Assembly: GCA_964497585.1 (NCBI GenBank)
Contig: CAZCDS010000041.1
Coordinates: 1-55,198, forward strand
Direction: 5' to 3'
Source: CAZCDS01 sp964497585
GTDB taxonomy: Bacteria > Desulfobacterota > Desulfomonilia > Desulfomonilales > Desulfomonilaceae
DNA: 55,198 bases
The translations under genes and the position numbers were made by a program. Positions 16,296 to 24,793 of the stretch are shown piece by piece (position 1 is the first letter of the stretch; each line of letters begins with the position of its first letter). A model generated the notes under the pieces. It searched no databases and had not been told where the DNA came from. It was given only the letters and a program-made list of their open reading frames with translations.

Positions 16296-17567
16296 ATGAG
16301 AAACGCGAGGACTACGGAAAGTTCGGGGTTTGCAACCGGTGAACCGCGCAGCAAAGTGGGATCGGGGAAACGCATACGGTACCAGAGAGAATCGGATTCG
16401 GTCCGGAAATCGGAGAGAGCCGGGCCTGGCTACCCATCGCCGGTGGTGGCGGGATACCCGATATCCGCGCTGGGGTTCGGCGCGCTGTTGTGTAGTCTTT
16501 TCATAGTTCTCTGCTCAGTGTGCTTTCCAACGCCGTCGCTTGGCGTGGAAATGGATTCGCTTCTGGAAGAGGGCTTGGAAGCCCACAAGGTGGGAAACTG
16601 CAAAAAGGCCGTTGAAATCTACACGGAGTACCTCAAATTACATGCACGATCGCCCGATGCGCTCAACTGGCGCGGGATGTGTTACGACGATCTAGGACAG
16701 CTCAAGAAGGCACTTGCAGACTACAATCTGGCGATCAAGGTGAGTCCGAAGCACTCGGAACTCTACAATAATCGCGGAGAAATCTACCGCAAGCAAAAAC
16801 AGTACGGCAAGGCGCTCGCAGATTTCCGAAAGGCCATCTCGCTGGAACCGGACTTCGCCGAGCCGCACTACAACATGGGCCTCGTGTATGAGACACAGGG
16901 GCACTTCCGGGCTGCGATGGCGGAGTATCTCGCGTACCTCAAGGCCAATCCCAGCGTAAAGGATAGCAAGGAGGTGCTCCTCCGTATCCAGGCCCTGGCA
17001 AAGAAGGAACCGGGCAAGAAAATCACGAGGAAGAGGGTGGCCCAGAGAGCGCCGACGCCACAAAGGGCCCAGGCCCAACCCACAGCCCCTGAGCCAGCCC
17101 GGAAGCACGCTCGGGTGACTCCGGCAAAGACACCCCCCGGTATGAAAGAACTCGAAGGTTTTACCATTTTCGGTTTTGACGTGGGATCCATCCTCGGCAA
17201 AATGTCGTCGGTTGAGGCCAAGAAAGGGCCGGCAGCGGGCGGTCTACAGCCTTTGAGTGCGGGCATCAATCTGGTTATTTATCTCTTTTTCGGTTTTACG
17301 CTCTTCATGATCGGCAAGAAAACCGGCGCGCCTCTCCCATGGCTTGCTTTTGTGCCGATAGCTTCCTTGTACGTGTGGGTAAAATCTGCCGCCAAACCCG
17401 CTTGGTGGATCATCCTCCTGTTGATACCGCTGGTCAATATTGTTATCTGGATTGTGACATCTCTCGCTATCGCGCGGGAACGCGGCAAATCAACGGTTTG
17501 GGGAGTGCTTCTGTTCATTCCCTGCACCACGCCGATCGCTTTGATTTATCTGGCATTTTCGGACTAG
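16296..17567 (+). CDS. TPR-repeat membrane protein with C-terminal DUF5684 domain
   Basis: The 423-residue protein starts with a basic stretch of about 55 residues, a membrane helix or signal anchor near 57-80 (ALGFGALLCSLFIVLCSVCF), three to four TPR repeats at about 88-215 (YNNRGEIYRKQKQYGKALAD is a clear one), a Lys/Pro/Ala-rich linker at about 230-285, and a C-terminal block of three or four helices with PAWWIILLLIPLVNIVIWIV and RGKSTVWGVLLFIP, the DUF5684 pattern. The TPR part would serve as a protein-interaction platform at the membrane. The heparinase-like gene starts 11 bases downstream, so they form one operon. The biological role is not known. Confidence 0.8.
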   Translation: MRNARTTESSGFATGEPRSKVGSGKRIRYQRESDSVRKSERAGPGYPSPVVAGYPISALGFGALLCSLFIVLCSVCFPTPSLGVEMDSLLEEGLEAHKVGNCKKAVEIYTEYLKLHARSPDALNWRGMCYDDLGQLKKALADYNLAIKVSPKHSELYNNRGEIYRKQKQYGKALADFRKAISLEPDFAEPHYNMGLVYETQGHFRAAMAEYLAYLKANPSVKDSKEVLLRIQALAKKEPGKKITRKRVAQRAPTPQRAQAQPTAPEPARKHARVTPAKTPPGMKELEGFTIFGFDVGSILGKMSSVEAKKGPAAGGLQPLSAGINLVIYLFFGFTLFMIGKKTGAPLPWLAFVPIASLYVWVKSAAKPAWWIILLLIPLVNIVIWIVTSLAIARERGKSTVWGVLLFIPCTTPIALIYLAFSD

Positions 17568-17578
17568 GCTGATTCCCG

Positions 17579-20068
17579 ATGTGGGATCCTCTACTGCCCG
17601 ACGATTTTTTTTTGCGGGATGAGGAACTGGTCCGTGAGCTGATCTTTGACTCCGCGGATCTCTTACACGTGGAGGGAGCCATTCGTGACGGCGAAACGGT
17701 CCGATTCCGTGGTCCGCTTCCGCTCCGTGTTTCACTCCTGTGCCCCGAGAGAGACCTTTCACGATTCAACCGACTCACGCTCACTACTCTCAATAGGTCT
17801 GACGCTCCGCTGCTCGTGGGCATGAGACTTCGTCACGGGTCGCGGGAGGAGCCTCCCGCCTTGCCTCCTGTCTCGACCTCCGGCGGTCGGGAGACCCTCC
17901 ATCCGGGAGACTACCACGAGATATGCTTCCCTATGGAGAGCTTCGGAAGGTACGGCTTTGGGGAAGGATGGGACGATGTCGAGGAGATAGAGCTTCTCTT
18001 CGGCCGGGAAAAGACGGCTGTTGAACCTCAAGAAGCTGACATCGCGATTCGCTGGCTGGCGGGGGAGTTTCGGCGAATCCCCGCTGGTCCGCGCCTCTCG
18101 AGTGCGGGCCTCCGCGGGGCTCTCTCTTGTTCTCCGGAAGAGCGCCCGACCCGAACTGGAGCAACGGGTCCGCAAGCGACTCCATCGATACTGCAAGAAC
18201 TGTATTCACCGACGAATTCGGCCTTTTCCATCCCCGCGCCCCATCCCTATCCCGTGGGGAGTGGAGCGGATGTTCTGAGAGGTCGAATCATGGGTCAGGT
18301 AGTTCCCCATCCAATCCAGTGGAATACCAGTCCATCGGGAGTTCTGGAATGGGATCATTTTCTCCATCGGCACCACTTCATTCGGGATTTGGTCCGATCG
18401 CTCGCGGAGACCGGGAACGAACGGTACGCGGTCAGGGTGGATGAGGTGATCCGGAGCTGGATCCGATCGTTCCCCGTGCCTCTCGGTTCCAACGGCGGCG
18501 CTGGCCCTTCCTGGGAGACCCTTTCCGCAGCATGGAGGCTCCGGGAATGGCTGTGGGTGGCAGGAATCGCGTGGTCGCATCCTGTGTTTCGGCCGAGCAC
18601 GAAGGAGCTGATGCTCTGCTCGATCTGGGAGCATGCCCGGAGCCTCATGGACCATCGAGGTCACCCGAACAATTGGATCATCGTTGAGTCAGCGGCTCTG
18701 GCTCTCGCGGGGATCTGTTTTCCCGAATTTCGGGACGCCCGGACCTGGGTCGAGGAAGGTGTAGAACGGCTCCGCATCCAGTTCGGCGATCAGTTCTTTG
18801 AGGATGCAGTGCATTTCGAGATATCGCCTTTGTACCATGCCATCTGCCTTCACGCATTTATCGAAGTGAAGCAGGCGGCCACGTTTGCGGGGGTGGATCT
18901 GCCGGCGGAATTCGACGGTCCGCTTGCCCGATGCGGGGATTATCTGGCCGCGATATGCCGCCCGGATTTCACCTGGCCATCTCTCAACGATTCGGGGAGC
19001 ATCGATGGAGATTTTACCGGAGTAATGCGTTTGGCCGGCGAGATCTTCCGTCGCGCGGACCTGACGTGGATCGGAACAAGGGGTGCGCGCGGAGCTCCTC
19101 CTGATGCAAAGTTGGTTTCCTTTCCCCGCGGGGGAATCGCTGTCATGCGCTCGGACTACGTGCAGGATGCGAACTTCCTCGTTTTCAGGACAGGCCCGGC
19201 GGGCGCAACCCACGCGCATGGTGACGTACTCTCGCTGGACGTAGCTGCGCTCGGAGTACCGAGGCTTTGCGATCCGGGAATTACGACCTACGCGGCGGAC
19301 CCTTTGACCGATTACTACCGTTCTGCCGAAGCCCATAACACGGTGTTGATCGACGGCAAGGGGCCCGAGCGCGTGTCGCTTCCCTTTACTGAAAGAGTCC
19401 GCCCTCAGGATTTAGTCTTCGCCGTCTCCGCTCGAGGAGAAATCCAGGCGGCCACCGGGATGTGCACCGGTCCCTGGACAGACGAGAGCGCAGAACTGGC
19501 TGTTGTTCGCTCGGTAGTCTTTGTGTCCGGATCGTACTGGGTCGTCTGGGATCTTGTAATCGGGAGCGGTGAGCATGCAGTAGCCGCGTGCTGGCAGTTT
19601 TCACCCGGTCGGATAGAGTTGGAGATCGAGACCCTCGGCGTGCGATGCGTTGATGCTCGGGGCCCGGGATTGGTGTTGATCCCGCTGGTCGGCCCGCTTC
19701 CGCTTGAGATAGAGGAGTTCACAGGTGCGTCGGATCCTCCTCGCGGTTGGATCTCCCTCAACGGAACGGACGTTCCCGCACCTCATCTGCGATACCATGT
19801 CTCCTGCCCATTGCCCGTGAGCCTGTTCTGGGCGCTGCTCCCCGTCTCCGGCGCGGCCTCGGCCGGATTCAGGGCCTCGCGAAGAGACCGGGAAGACAAC
19901 GGCACGACGCTGGAGATCAGGTTTCCGGACGGAAAAGTGGATCTCCTCTCCTTCGACCCCGTCTCCGGGGAATCCCTTGGTTCCAGAAGGGATACAATGC
20001 GATGCGGATTATCTCTCGAGAGGCTCGATAAAAATGGAAGCCGTTTGCTATCAGTTACCGTTGAGTAG
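17579..20068 (+). CDS. heparinase II/III-family polysaccharide lyase-like protein
   Basis: This 829-residue protein follows the heparinase II/III plan: an N-terminal beta-rich region, an alpha/alpha toroid (about 260-500) with HPNNWIIVESAALALAG and DAVHFEISPLYHAICLHAF, and a C-terminal beta-sandwich beginning with GATHAHGDVLSLDVAALG, then CDPGITTYAADPLTDYYRS and AHNTVLIDG. Conserved Asn, Tyr and His of the lyase centre are present in these motifs. Relatives cleave uronic-acid polysaccharides or sit in exopolysaccharide loci. No signal peptide is seen, so it may act in the cytoplasm or be exported another way. The start is 11 bases after the TPR-DUF5684 stop and lacks a strong ribosome binding site, suggesting coupling. 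Confidence 0.85.
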   Translation: MWDPLLPDDFFLRDEELVRELIFDSADLLHVEGAIRDGETVRFRGPLPLRVSLLCPERDLSRFNRLTLTTLNRSDAPLLVGMRLRHGSREEPPALPPVSTSGGRETLHPGDYHEICFPMESFGRYGFGEGWDDVEEIELLFGREKTAVEPQEADIAIRWLAGEFRRIPAGPRLSSAGLRGALSCSPEERPTRTGATGPQATPSILQELYSPTNSAFSIPAPHPYPVGSGADVLRGRIMGQVVPHPIQWNTSPSGVLEWDHFLHRHHFIRDLVRSLAETGNERYAVRVDEVIRSWIRSFPVPLGSNGGAGPSWETLSAAWRLREWLWVAGIAWSHPVFRPSTKELMLCSIWEHARSLMDHRGHPNNWIIVESAALALAGICFPEFRDARTWVEEGVERLRIQFGDQFFEDAVHFEISPLYHAICLHAFIEVKQAATFAGVDLPAEFDGPLARCGDYLAAICRPDFTWPSLNDSGSIDGDFTGVMRLAGEIFRRADLTWIGTRGARGAPPDAKLVSFPRGGIAVMRSDYVQDANFLVFRTGPAGATHAHGDVLSLDVAALGVPRLCDPGITTYAADPLTDYYRSAEAHNTVLIDGKGPERVSLPFTERVRPQDLVFAVSARGEIQAATGMCTGPWTDESAELAVVRSVVFVSGSYWVVWDLVIGSGEHAVAACWQFSPGRIELEIETLGVRCVDARGPGLVLIPLVGPLPLEIEEFTGASDPPRGWISLNGTDVPAPHLRYHVSCPLPVSLFWALLPVSGAASAGFRASRRDREDNGTTLEIRFPDGKVDLLSFDPVSGESLGSRRDTMRCGLSLERLDKNGSRLLSVTVE

Positions 20069-20547
20069 GCCGAACCTTTGCGGTACCAACTCCCGCGCAG
20101 TGGAGGACATAATCCCACTTCCCGTGGGGCGTGGGATTGCGTGCCGCTTCGGGTACGATCCGAAAAGGAGGTGTGGAGTTACACTGACTTGTCAAGCGAC
20201 TCAGTGCTCTTTGAAGAGGCATCTGAGTTACCGTTTTTTTCGAATGCGTACGACGTACGGGCGATCGGAGGATTCTTCTTCTGGACAAAGTCACGGAAGC
20301 CGTTGTATACATTGAATAAGATGAACGTTCACCAAGTGACGGCCAGCGCTCGGGGGGCCGATGACATCGGGGACTCCGATTGAGCAGGGTACTCCGGACA
20401 ATGGGGGCAACCTTCAAGGACTTGGAAACAGCCCCGTAGAAAACGCAATCAACAAAGTGCGAATCTTGAGGGGAATGCTCGCAAGAATACGGCCGAGCCC
20501 ATGGCCGCAGGTTGGGCATCCGACGATCGGCCGGCAAGGAGTGAGAC
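20069..20547. other. intergenic region with long leader before the lipoprotein gene
   Basis: No gene is supported. A perfect inverted repeat AATCCCAC/GTGGGATT (about 20111-20138, 12-base loop) could end the heparinase transcript. A plus-strand frame at 20078-20383 has no ribosome binding site and poor composition. If the promoter at 20282-20311 is real, the lipoprotein mRNA has a leader of about 230 bases rich in short inverted repeats; it matches no riboswitch class that I can recognise. Confidence 0.4.
20282..20311 (+). promoter_or_regulatory. possible promoter of the lipoprotein gene
   Basis: TGGACA (20282-20287) and TATACA (20306-20311) are 18 bases apart. Five of six and four of six bases match consensus; support is weak. 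Confidence 0.3.
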
Positions 20548-21264
20548 ATGAGATCCAAAGTGCTGGCGACCTTGGTTGTGGCACTGGTAACGGCGGGGCT
20601 GCTCGGATGCGCTTCCGAAGCCCCAAAACTGAACCGGAAAAACGTTGTTGCCAAAATTGAGCTGGTGAATCTCGATAAGATTCTGGATCTTTTTGTCAAT
20701 TCGTTGGACGACAAGGATCTGAAACAGATCGTGGAAGCCAGCCCGAAAAAACTTGAGAGGTTGGCGGCAGCCGATGCCGCGGCGAAAGGTGAGATCGCGG
20801 CGTCACAGAGGCTCGACAGTGATCAGGTGAACGCCTTTCTCAAGAAGTTCGCGGGCAGGCTGAACAGGGCTCGCTTGATGCATCGACCGATTACCGTGAT
20901 CATGCAGCCGAATGGAACGATTGTCGGATTCTTCGATGCGAATCGCAACGGCAAGCTGGATCCAAAGAAAGAGGCCGAGCTCTTCAGGATCGTGATGGAC
21001 CAGCCGAAACACCGGCTCATCGCTTCCGATCGGAAGAATCGGTTTAACCGTGATATCGATTACGGGTATCCTTTGCCACGACTCTTTTCAGCTCACTTTC
21101 TCGGTGCGATGCTCAACAGGCAGCAGGTGACGGGCTTCGATGCGTCAAAATTGGCATCCCTCAAAATGGCTCCGGCGGGATATCACAAAGCGGCCCTCAA
21201 GTCCAAACAGGACAAGGCCCTGGCAGCCGAGGCGGAACGCCTCGGGCTGAAAAAGAAGAGATAA
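20548..21264 (+). CDS. putative lipoprotein with an EF-hand-like loop
   Basis: The 238-residue product has a lipoprotein signal with lipobox GLLGCAS (Cys21). The mature part is mostly helical and contains DANRNGKLDPKKEAELF (about 131-147), which fits a calcium-binding EF-hand or dockerin-type loop (D-x-N-x-N-G-x-L-D-x-x-x-E). A second region, FNRDIDYGYPLPRLFSAHFLG, is not known to me. It is expected in the periplasm, membrane-anchored; function is unknown. AAGGAG seven bases upstream fixes the ATG at 20548. It stands alone. Confidence 0.8.
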   Translation: MRSKVLATLVVALVTAGLLGCASEAPKLNRKNVVAKIELVNLDKILDLFVNSLDDKDLKQIVEASPKKLERLAAADAAAKGEIAASQRLDSDQVNAFLKKFAGRLNRARLMHRPITVIMQPNGTIVGFFDANRNGKLDPKKEAELFRIVMDQPKHRLIASDRKNRFNRDIDYGYPLPRLFSAHFLGAMLNRQQVTGFDASKLASLKMAPAGYHKAALKSKQDKALAAEAERLGLKKKR

Positions 21265-21621
21265 AGCAACCGACCTGCGTAGAATGTCGGGGTGACTCCA
21301 GAGCTGGGGGCCGAGCCGCCGTGTGCCCCGAGATCCGATGGGGCCGCGCCGCGCGATGAAGCCCGATCCTCTGTTGAGCCTCCCGACCCCCTGGCCACGT
21401 CAACGCCCGGAAGGTCTCGCACCGACTCCCATGCATGAAAAGGGTAAGAGTTCAACGGGAAGGGTCCTTTTCCTAAAGGGCCCTCCCCGCTGAACTGCTG
21501 CGACGAAACGATTTTTCTCGTGCCCCGGTGGCTGCGGACCGCGGTCCGAGACCGAGTCGCAGAATAATGCGCGTTTGTCGGACACTCGCACGGCCGTCTG
21601 ACGCCTCTGCCGGTTGCTCAT
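21265..21621. other. intergenic region between two convergent genes
   Basis: The region between the lipoprotein gene and the TauE/SafE gene has no supported gene. Its main feature is a long hairpin at 21450-21495. Open frames on both strands here are short, rich in Arg/Pro/Ala and without ribosome binding sites. Confidence 0.5.
21450..21495 (-). terminator. long imperfect hairpin downstream of the TauE/SafE gene
   Basis: Arms of 21 bases starting GTTCAACGGG and ending CCCGCTGAAC pair around a TCCT loop. The two A-C mismatches on the plus strand become G-U pairs in the minus-strand RNA, where 20 of 21 positions can pair, so the structure probably works in that direction, about 125 bases past the TauE/SafE stop. 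There is no immediate T run. Confidence 0.45.
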
Positions 21622-22575
21622 TCATAAGAAGTAACCAGAGATGTATTTGATGGCGAGACCCGTGATGACGATTCCCAGGGCTACCTTTATAATGCCGGAG
21701 GGCACGTATTTCTGGACCGACGCGCCGAGATACATCCCGAAGAGGCCGCCGATCCCGAACAGGAAGCCGAGAAGCCAGTCCGGCGACACTTCCATTCCGA
21801 ACCGCCCAAAATAGAGTCCCGCGAGCGCGTAGAAGAGCACTCCGCCCACGGAGGTGACACACGTTCCCATGAGGGTCGCGCCGGCGATCGTATGAATGGG
21901 CAGCCCGAAGAACGTGACAATGAACGGAGCCATGATGGCCCCGCCTCCGATTCCGTAGATGCCTCCCACCACACCGACGACGAGCGAGAGAAGAAAAAGG
22001 CCGGTCGTGTGGAAGCTGAATCGTTCGCCCGAGAATTCGTATTCCGTGCAGGTAAGTGACCAGTTGATCGTGCGAATTCCCGTGCACGAGCGGTTTTCAG
22101 ACATCTCCCCAGCATCCCGCCGGTGTTCTTGTCTCATTCTCGTCTCCGCGCTGCGCGCTGCCTCTTCGCGAGCAGTCCCTTTGTCCCTGAGGCGGACGAG
22201 CATCCGCGCCCCGATGTAGAGCAATACCACGCCGACAAAGAGTTTAAACGAGCGCGCGTCCGGCAGGTACAAGATCCGAATAATCCCTCCGAGGAAAAGG
22301 CCCGGCAGCGTACCCAAGATAATGTTCCAGGCCAGCGGCCAGGCCATGCGGCCTTCCCGGAAATAGCGATAGACGCCGCTCGGAATGCCTACAATGTTGA
22401 ATACAAGGTTCGTGGGAGTCACCGCAGGACTGACGAATCCGAGCACGCTCACCTGAAAGGGCAACAGCAGGAACGCACCTGACACCCCCCCCATCGAGGT
22501 GAAGAAGGAGATGACCAGGGCGACCAGGGGGGGAATCCATACCGCCGTCTGAACACCGGAAACCGGAAAGACCAT
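21622..22575 (-). CDS. TauE/SafE-family membrane permease
   Basis: This polytopic inner-membrane protein of about 317 residues belongs to the TauE/SafE (sulfite/organosulfur exporter, DUF81) family. Two similar halves carry the family marks: FFTSMGGVSGAFLLLPFQVS then TPTNLVFNIVG in the first, and GGIYGIGGGAIMAPFIVTFF then GATLMGTCVTSVGG in the second. A polar loop of about 60 residues with two cysteines lies between the halves (about 140-205). The substrate cannot be told from sequence; sulfite, sulfoacetate and other anions are known for relatives. An upstream in-frame extension exists, but the family N-terminus fits the ATG at 22575. Confidence 0.9.
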   Translation of the reverse strand: MVFPVSGVQTAVWIPPLVALVISFFTSMGGVSGAFLLLPFQVSVLGFVSPAVTPTNLVFNIVGIPSGVYRYFREGRMAWPLAWNIILGTLPGLFLGGIIRILYLPDARSFKLFVGVVLLYIGARMLVRLRDKGTAREEAARSAETRMRQEHRRDAGEMSENRSCTGIRTINWSLTCTEYEFSGERFSFHTTGLFLLSLVVGVVGGIYGIGGGAIMAPFIVTFFGLPIHTIAGATLMGTCVTSVGGVLFYALAGLYFGRFGMEVSPDWLLGFLFGIGGLFGMYLGASVQKYVPSGIIKVALGIVITGLAIKYISGYFL

Positions 22576-22797
22576 GGTTCGTCTCTCGGATGAGGAATCA
22601 AGCCCGTAGCAGGGCGTTTCAGATGGTCCAGGAAGCCGGGCAATCATACCACGAACCAATGGGCCGTGCCTGGGAATATTCCTGTTGCGCGCCCTTCTTA
22701 TGCACGAGATGCGGCCTACGGAACGGTTGACCGGTATTTGCTTACTCAACCCCGGATTTCTGTGCTATATCAAGGGCAGTTCACATTGGCGGTGTCC

Positions 22798-23610
22798 ATG
22801 TCGCGAGAGGGGAAAAAGGCAAGAGTTAAGCTCACTCAGTGGCCAAGGATCATCTGTGCGGGATTCGTCGCCGGCATCCTGTCAATACTGCTGGCGCCGC
22901 CCTTGATTGTGGTGAGCCTCTTTGCAGACGCGAGCAGATTCGCATACATCATCACCAGGATCTGGAGCAGTGCGGTCAAGCGCAGCGCGGGGGTCACCTC
23001 GTCTCTTCACGGAGCAGAGAAGGTCACTCCCGGCATGTCGTACGTGATTACCCCTAACCATACGAGTAACGTGGACATATTGGCTCTTATTACTGAGCTG
23101 CCTACGCCGTACCGATGGGTGCTCAAGAGCGAACTGTTGAAAATACCCTTTTTCGGTTGGGGCCTTGCCACCACGGGCTGTGTTTCCATCAATCGAGCAA
23201 ACGGCAAGCAGGCCGTGCGGAAGCTCAAGGAATCGGTTGACAAGCTCAAGGGGGGATGGTCCCTGCTGATATACCCTGAGGGGACGCGCAGCAAAGACGG
23301 GCGACTCCAACCCTTCAAGAAGGGCGCTTTCAGGATGGCCATCGAAACCGGGATTCCCATCCTCCCGGTGACGGTGAACGGCGCGGCCAAAGTCATGCCC
23401 AAGAAGACGCTGAATCTCCGGCCGGGTCATATAACGGTAACCATCGGCGATCCGATCCCGGTGGAGGGATTGACTGACAAGGATATTCCCCAACTCATGC
23501 AACGAACCTGGGACGCAGTGGCATCCAATCTGGATCTCCAATACGATCCCTTTGCCAGAAGATCGACCAAATCCGCGTCGCTCGTGTCGGCACCTCGGTC
23601 TGATTCATAG
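22798..23610 (+). CDS. 1-acyl-sn-glycerol-3-phosphate acyltransferase (PlsC-like)
   Basis: This membrane-bound acyltransferase of about 270 residues transfers a fatty acyl chain to lysophosphatidic acid in phospholipid synthesis. It has an N-terminal membrane helix (FVAGILSILLAPPLIVVSLF), the catalytic H-x4-D motif as NHTSNVD, the glycine-bearing block SINRANGKQAV, the substrate motif YPEGTRSKDG, and a fourth block PILPVTVNGAAKV. The open frame extends upstream to 22666, but that part is not conserved-looking, so the ATG at 22798 is chosen although its ribosome binding site is weak. It heads a row of four plus-strand genes with gaps of 50-95 bases. Confidence 0.9.
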   Translation: MSREGKKARVKLTQWPRIICAGFVAGILSILLAPPLIVVSLFADASRFAYIITRIWSSAVKRSAGVTSSLHGAEKVTPGMSYVITPNHTSNVDILALITELPTPYRWVLKSELLKIPFFGWGLATTGCVSINRANGKQAVRKLKESVDKLKGGWSLLIYPEGTRSKDGRLQPFKKGAFRMAIETGIPILPVTVNGAAKVMPKKTLNLRPGHITVTIGDPIPVEGLTDKDIPQLMQRTWDAVASNLDLQYDPFARRSTKSASLVSAPRSDS

Positions 23611-23676
23611 GCTCGCTCCGTGTCGGACCGGGCGTTGGGCCTTTGCCCGCTTCCCCAGACAACAGGAGAAGGTCGT

Positions 23677-24249
23677 GTGCGAGATACCATGGAAATAGCC
23701 GTGCCCGATGAGGCCGGATGCCTGGCACTCTTGCGAAAATACAACACGCCCGAGCACATCATCTCCCACTCGCGCATGGTGTGGGCGGTGGGGAAATTGC
23801 TCGCCGACGGGCTCCTTAAAAAGGGTTTCTTGATCGACCTCGAACTTCTCAGGGCTTCCTGCCTGCTTCACGACATCGCCAAGTACCCGTGCATCGTCGA
23901 CAAGTCGGGCTGGCACGACGAAAAGGGCGAAGAGATGCTCCGGAAGGAGGGATTGCCCTTGGTTGGCAGTATTGTCCTCCAGCACGTGCTGCTCAGACGG
24001 GACAGTAACGACGACCTTGGCGAACCACACCTGCTCAACTACTCTGACAAGCGCGTGGTCCATGACAGAGTAACGAGTCTTGACGAGAGGTTCAGATACC
24101 TCGCGCAGACCTACGGCAAGACTCCCAAGGCTCTTAAGTGGCTGGAAGCCATGAAGAAGGCAACTTTCCGGTTGGAGCGACGGATTTTCCGTCACCTCGA
24201 TTTCCTGCCCGAAGACGTTGCCGACCTCATCGTGAAGCCCGCGGGTTAA
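23677..24249 (+). CDS. HD-domain metal-dependent phosphohydrolase-like protein
   Basis: The 190-residue protein has the HD-superfamily metal ligands: a first His in HIISHSRMVWAV, the HD pair in SCLLHDIAKYPC, later His residues near QHVLLR, and Asp in NYSDKRVVHDR. HD proteins of this compact type hydrolyse nucleotides or other phosphate esters; the substrate here is unknown. AGGAG at 23664-23668 lies eight bases before the GTG at 23677, which I take as the start; an ATG at 23689 and a GTG at 23620 are also in frame. It follows the acyltransferase by 66 bases and precedes ridA by 94. Confidence 0.82.
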   Translation: MRDTMEIAVPDEAGCLALLRKYNTPEHIISHSRMVWAVGKLLADGLLKKGFLIDLELLRASCLLHDIAKYPCIVDKSGWHDEKGEEMLRKEGLPLVGSIVLQHVLLRRDSNDDLGEPHLLNYSDKRVVHDRVTSLDERFRYLAQTYGKTPKALKWLEAMKKATFRLERRIFRHLDFLPEDVADLIVKPAG

Positions 24250-24343
24250 ATGGCCTAAAGGGCGGTATATCTTGGCCAGAGGTCGACGAGAACTTCTCTA
24301 CGATGGTTTTCGAGTCCCCATAGAAATGCGACGGAGAAGGTAG

Positions 24344-24739
24344 ATGGTGAAAAAAAAAGCTGTTGAAGCTCCTGATGCGGGAAAGCCTGTTGGCCCCTAT
24401 TCCCAGGCGGTGGCAGTGGGAGATTGGATCTTCGTTTCCGGCGAAAAGGGGGTCGACCCCAAGACAGGGAAGATCGCTGAGGGCGGAATCGCGGCCGAGA
24501 CACGGCAGGCCCTCACGAACATCGAGACCATCCTCAAGGCCGCGGGAGCTTCAATGGATGATGTAGTCCGTTGCGTCGTGTACATGGCCGATACCGACGA
24601 TTTTAGTCGGATGAACGAGGTTTACGTTTCATTCTTCCCGAAGATCCCTCCTGCCCGCAGTACCGTCATCGTAGCGGAATTGCCTCTGGGTCTGCAGATC
24701 CTCATCGAGGCCACCGCTCTCAGAGGATCTGGGGATTAA
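24344..24739 (+). CDS. RidA/YjgF/UK114-family reactive intermediate deaminase
   Basis: RidA enzymes hydrolyse reactive enamine/imine products of PLP enzymes such as 2-aminoacrylate. The 131-residue product has the family start GKPVGPYSQAVAVGDWIFVSG, the middle TRQALTNIETILKAAGASMD, and the active-site strand PPARSTVIVAELP with the conserved Arg, followed by IEATAL with the conserved Glu. It is probably a cytoplasmic trimer. GGAG seven bases before the ATG supports the start. No threonine or serine dehydratase is adjacent to indicate a particular pathway. Confidence 0.93.
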   Translation: MVKKKAVEAPDAGKPVGPYSQAVAVGDWIFVSGEKGVDPKTGKIAEGGIAAETRQALTNIETILKAAGASMDDVVRCVVYMADTDDFSRMNEVYVSFFPKIPPARSTVIVAELPLGLQILIEATALRGSGD

Positions 24740-24793
24740 TCGGGACGAGCGTGGCGTCAGCGGGCTGGTCAATATGAGGGAAGGGGCTTTGCG

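Noticed and set aside
20078..20383. 101-codon plus-strand frame after the heparinase-like gene
   Set aside because: No ribosome binding site and poor composition; overlaps the promoter candidate of the lipoprotein gene.
21265..21621. Possible tmRNA or other large RNA in the gap
   Set aside because: No alanine-tRNA-like ends, no tag frame; only the long hairpin is supported.
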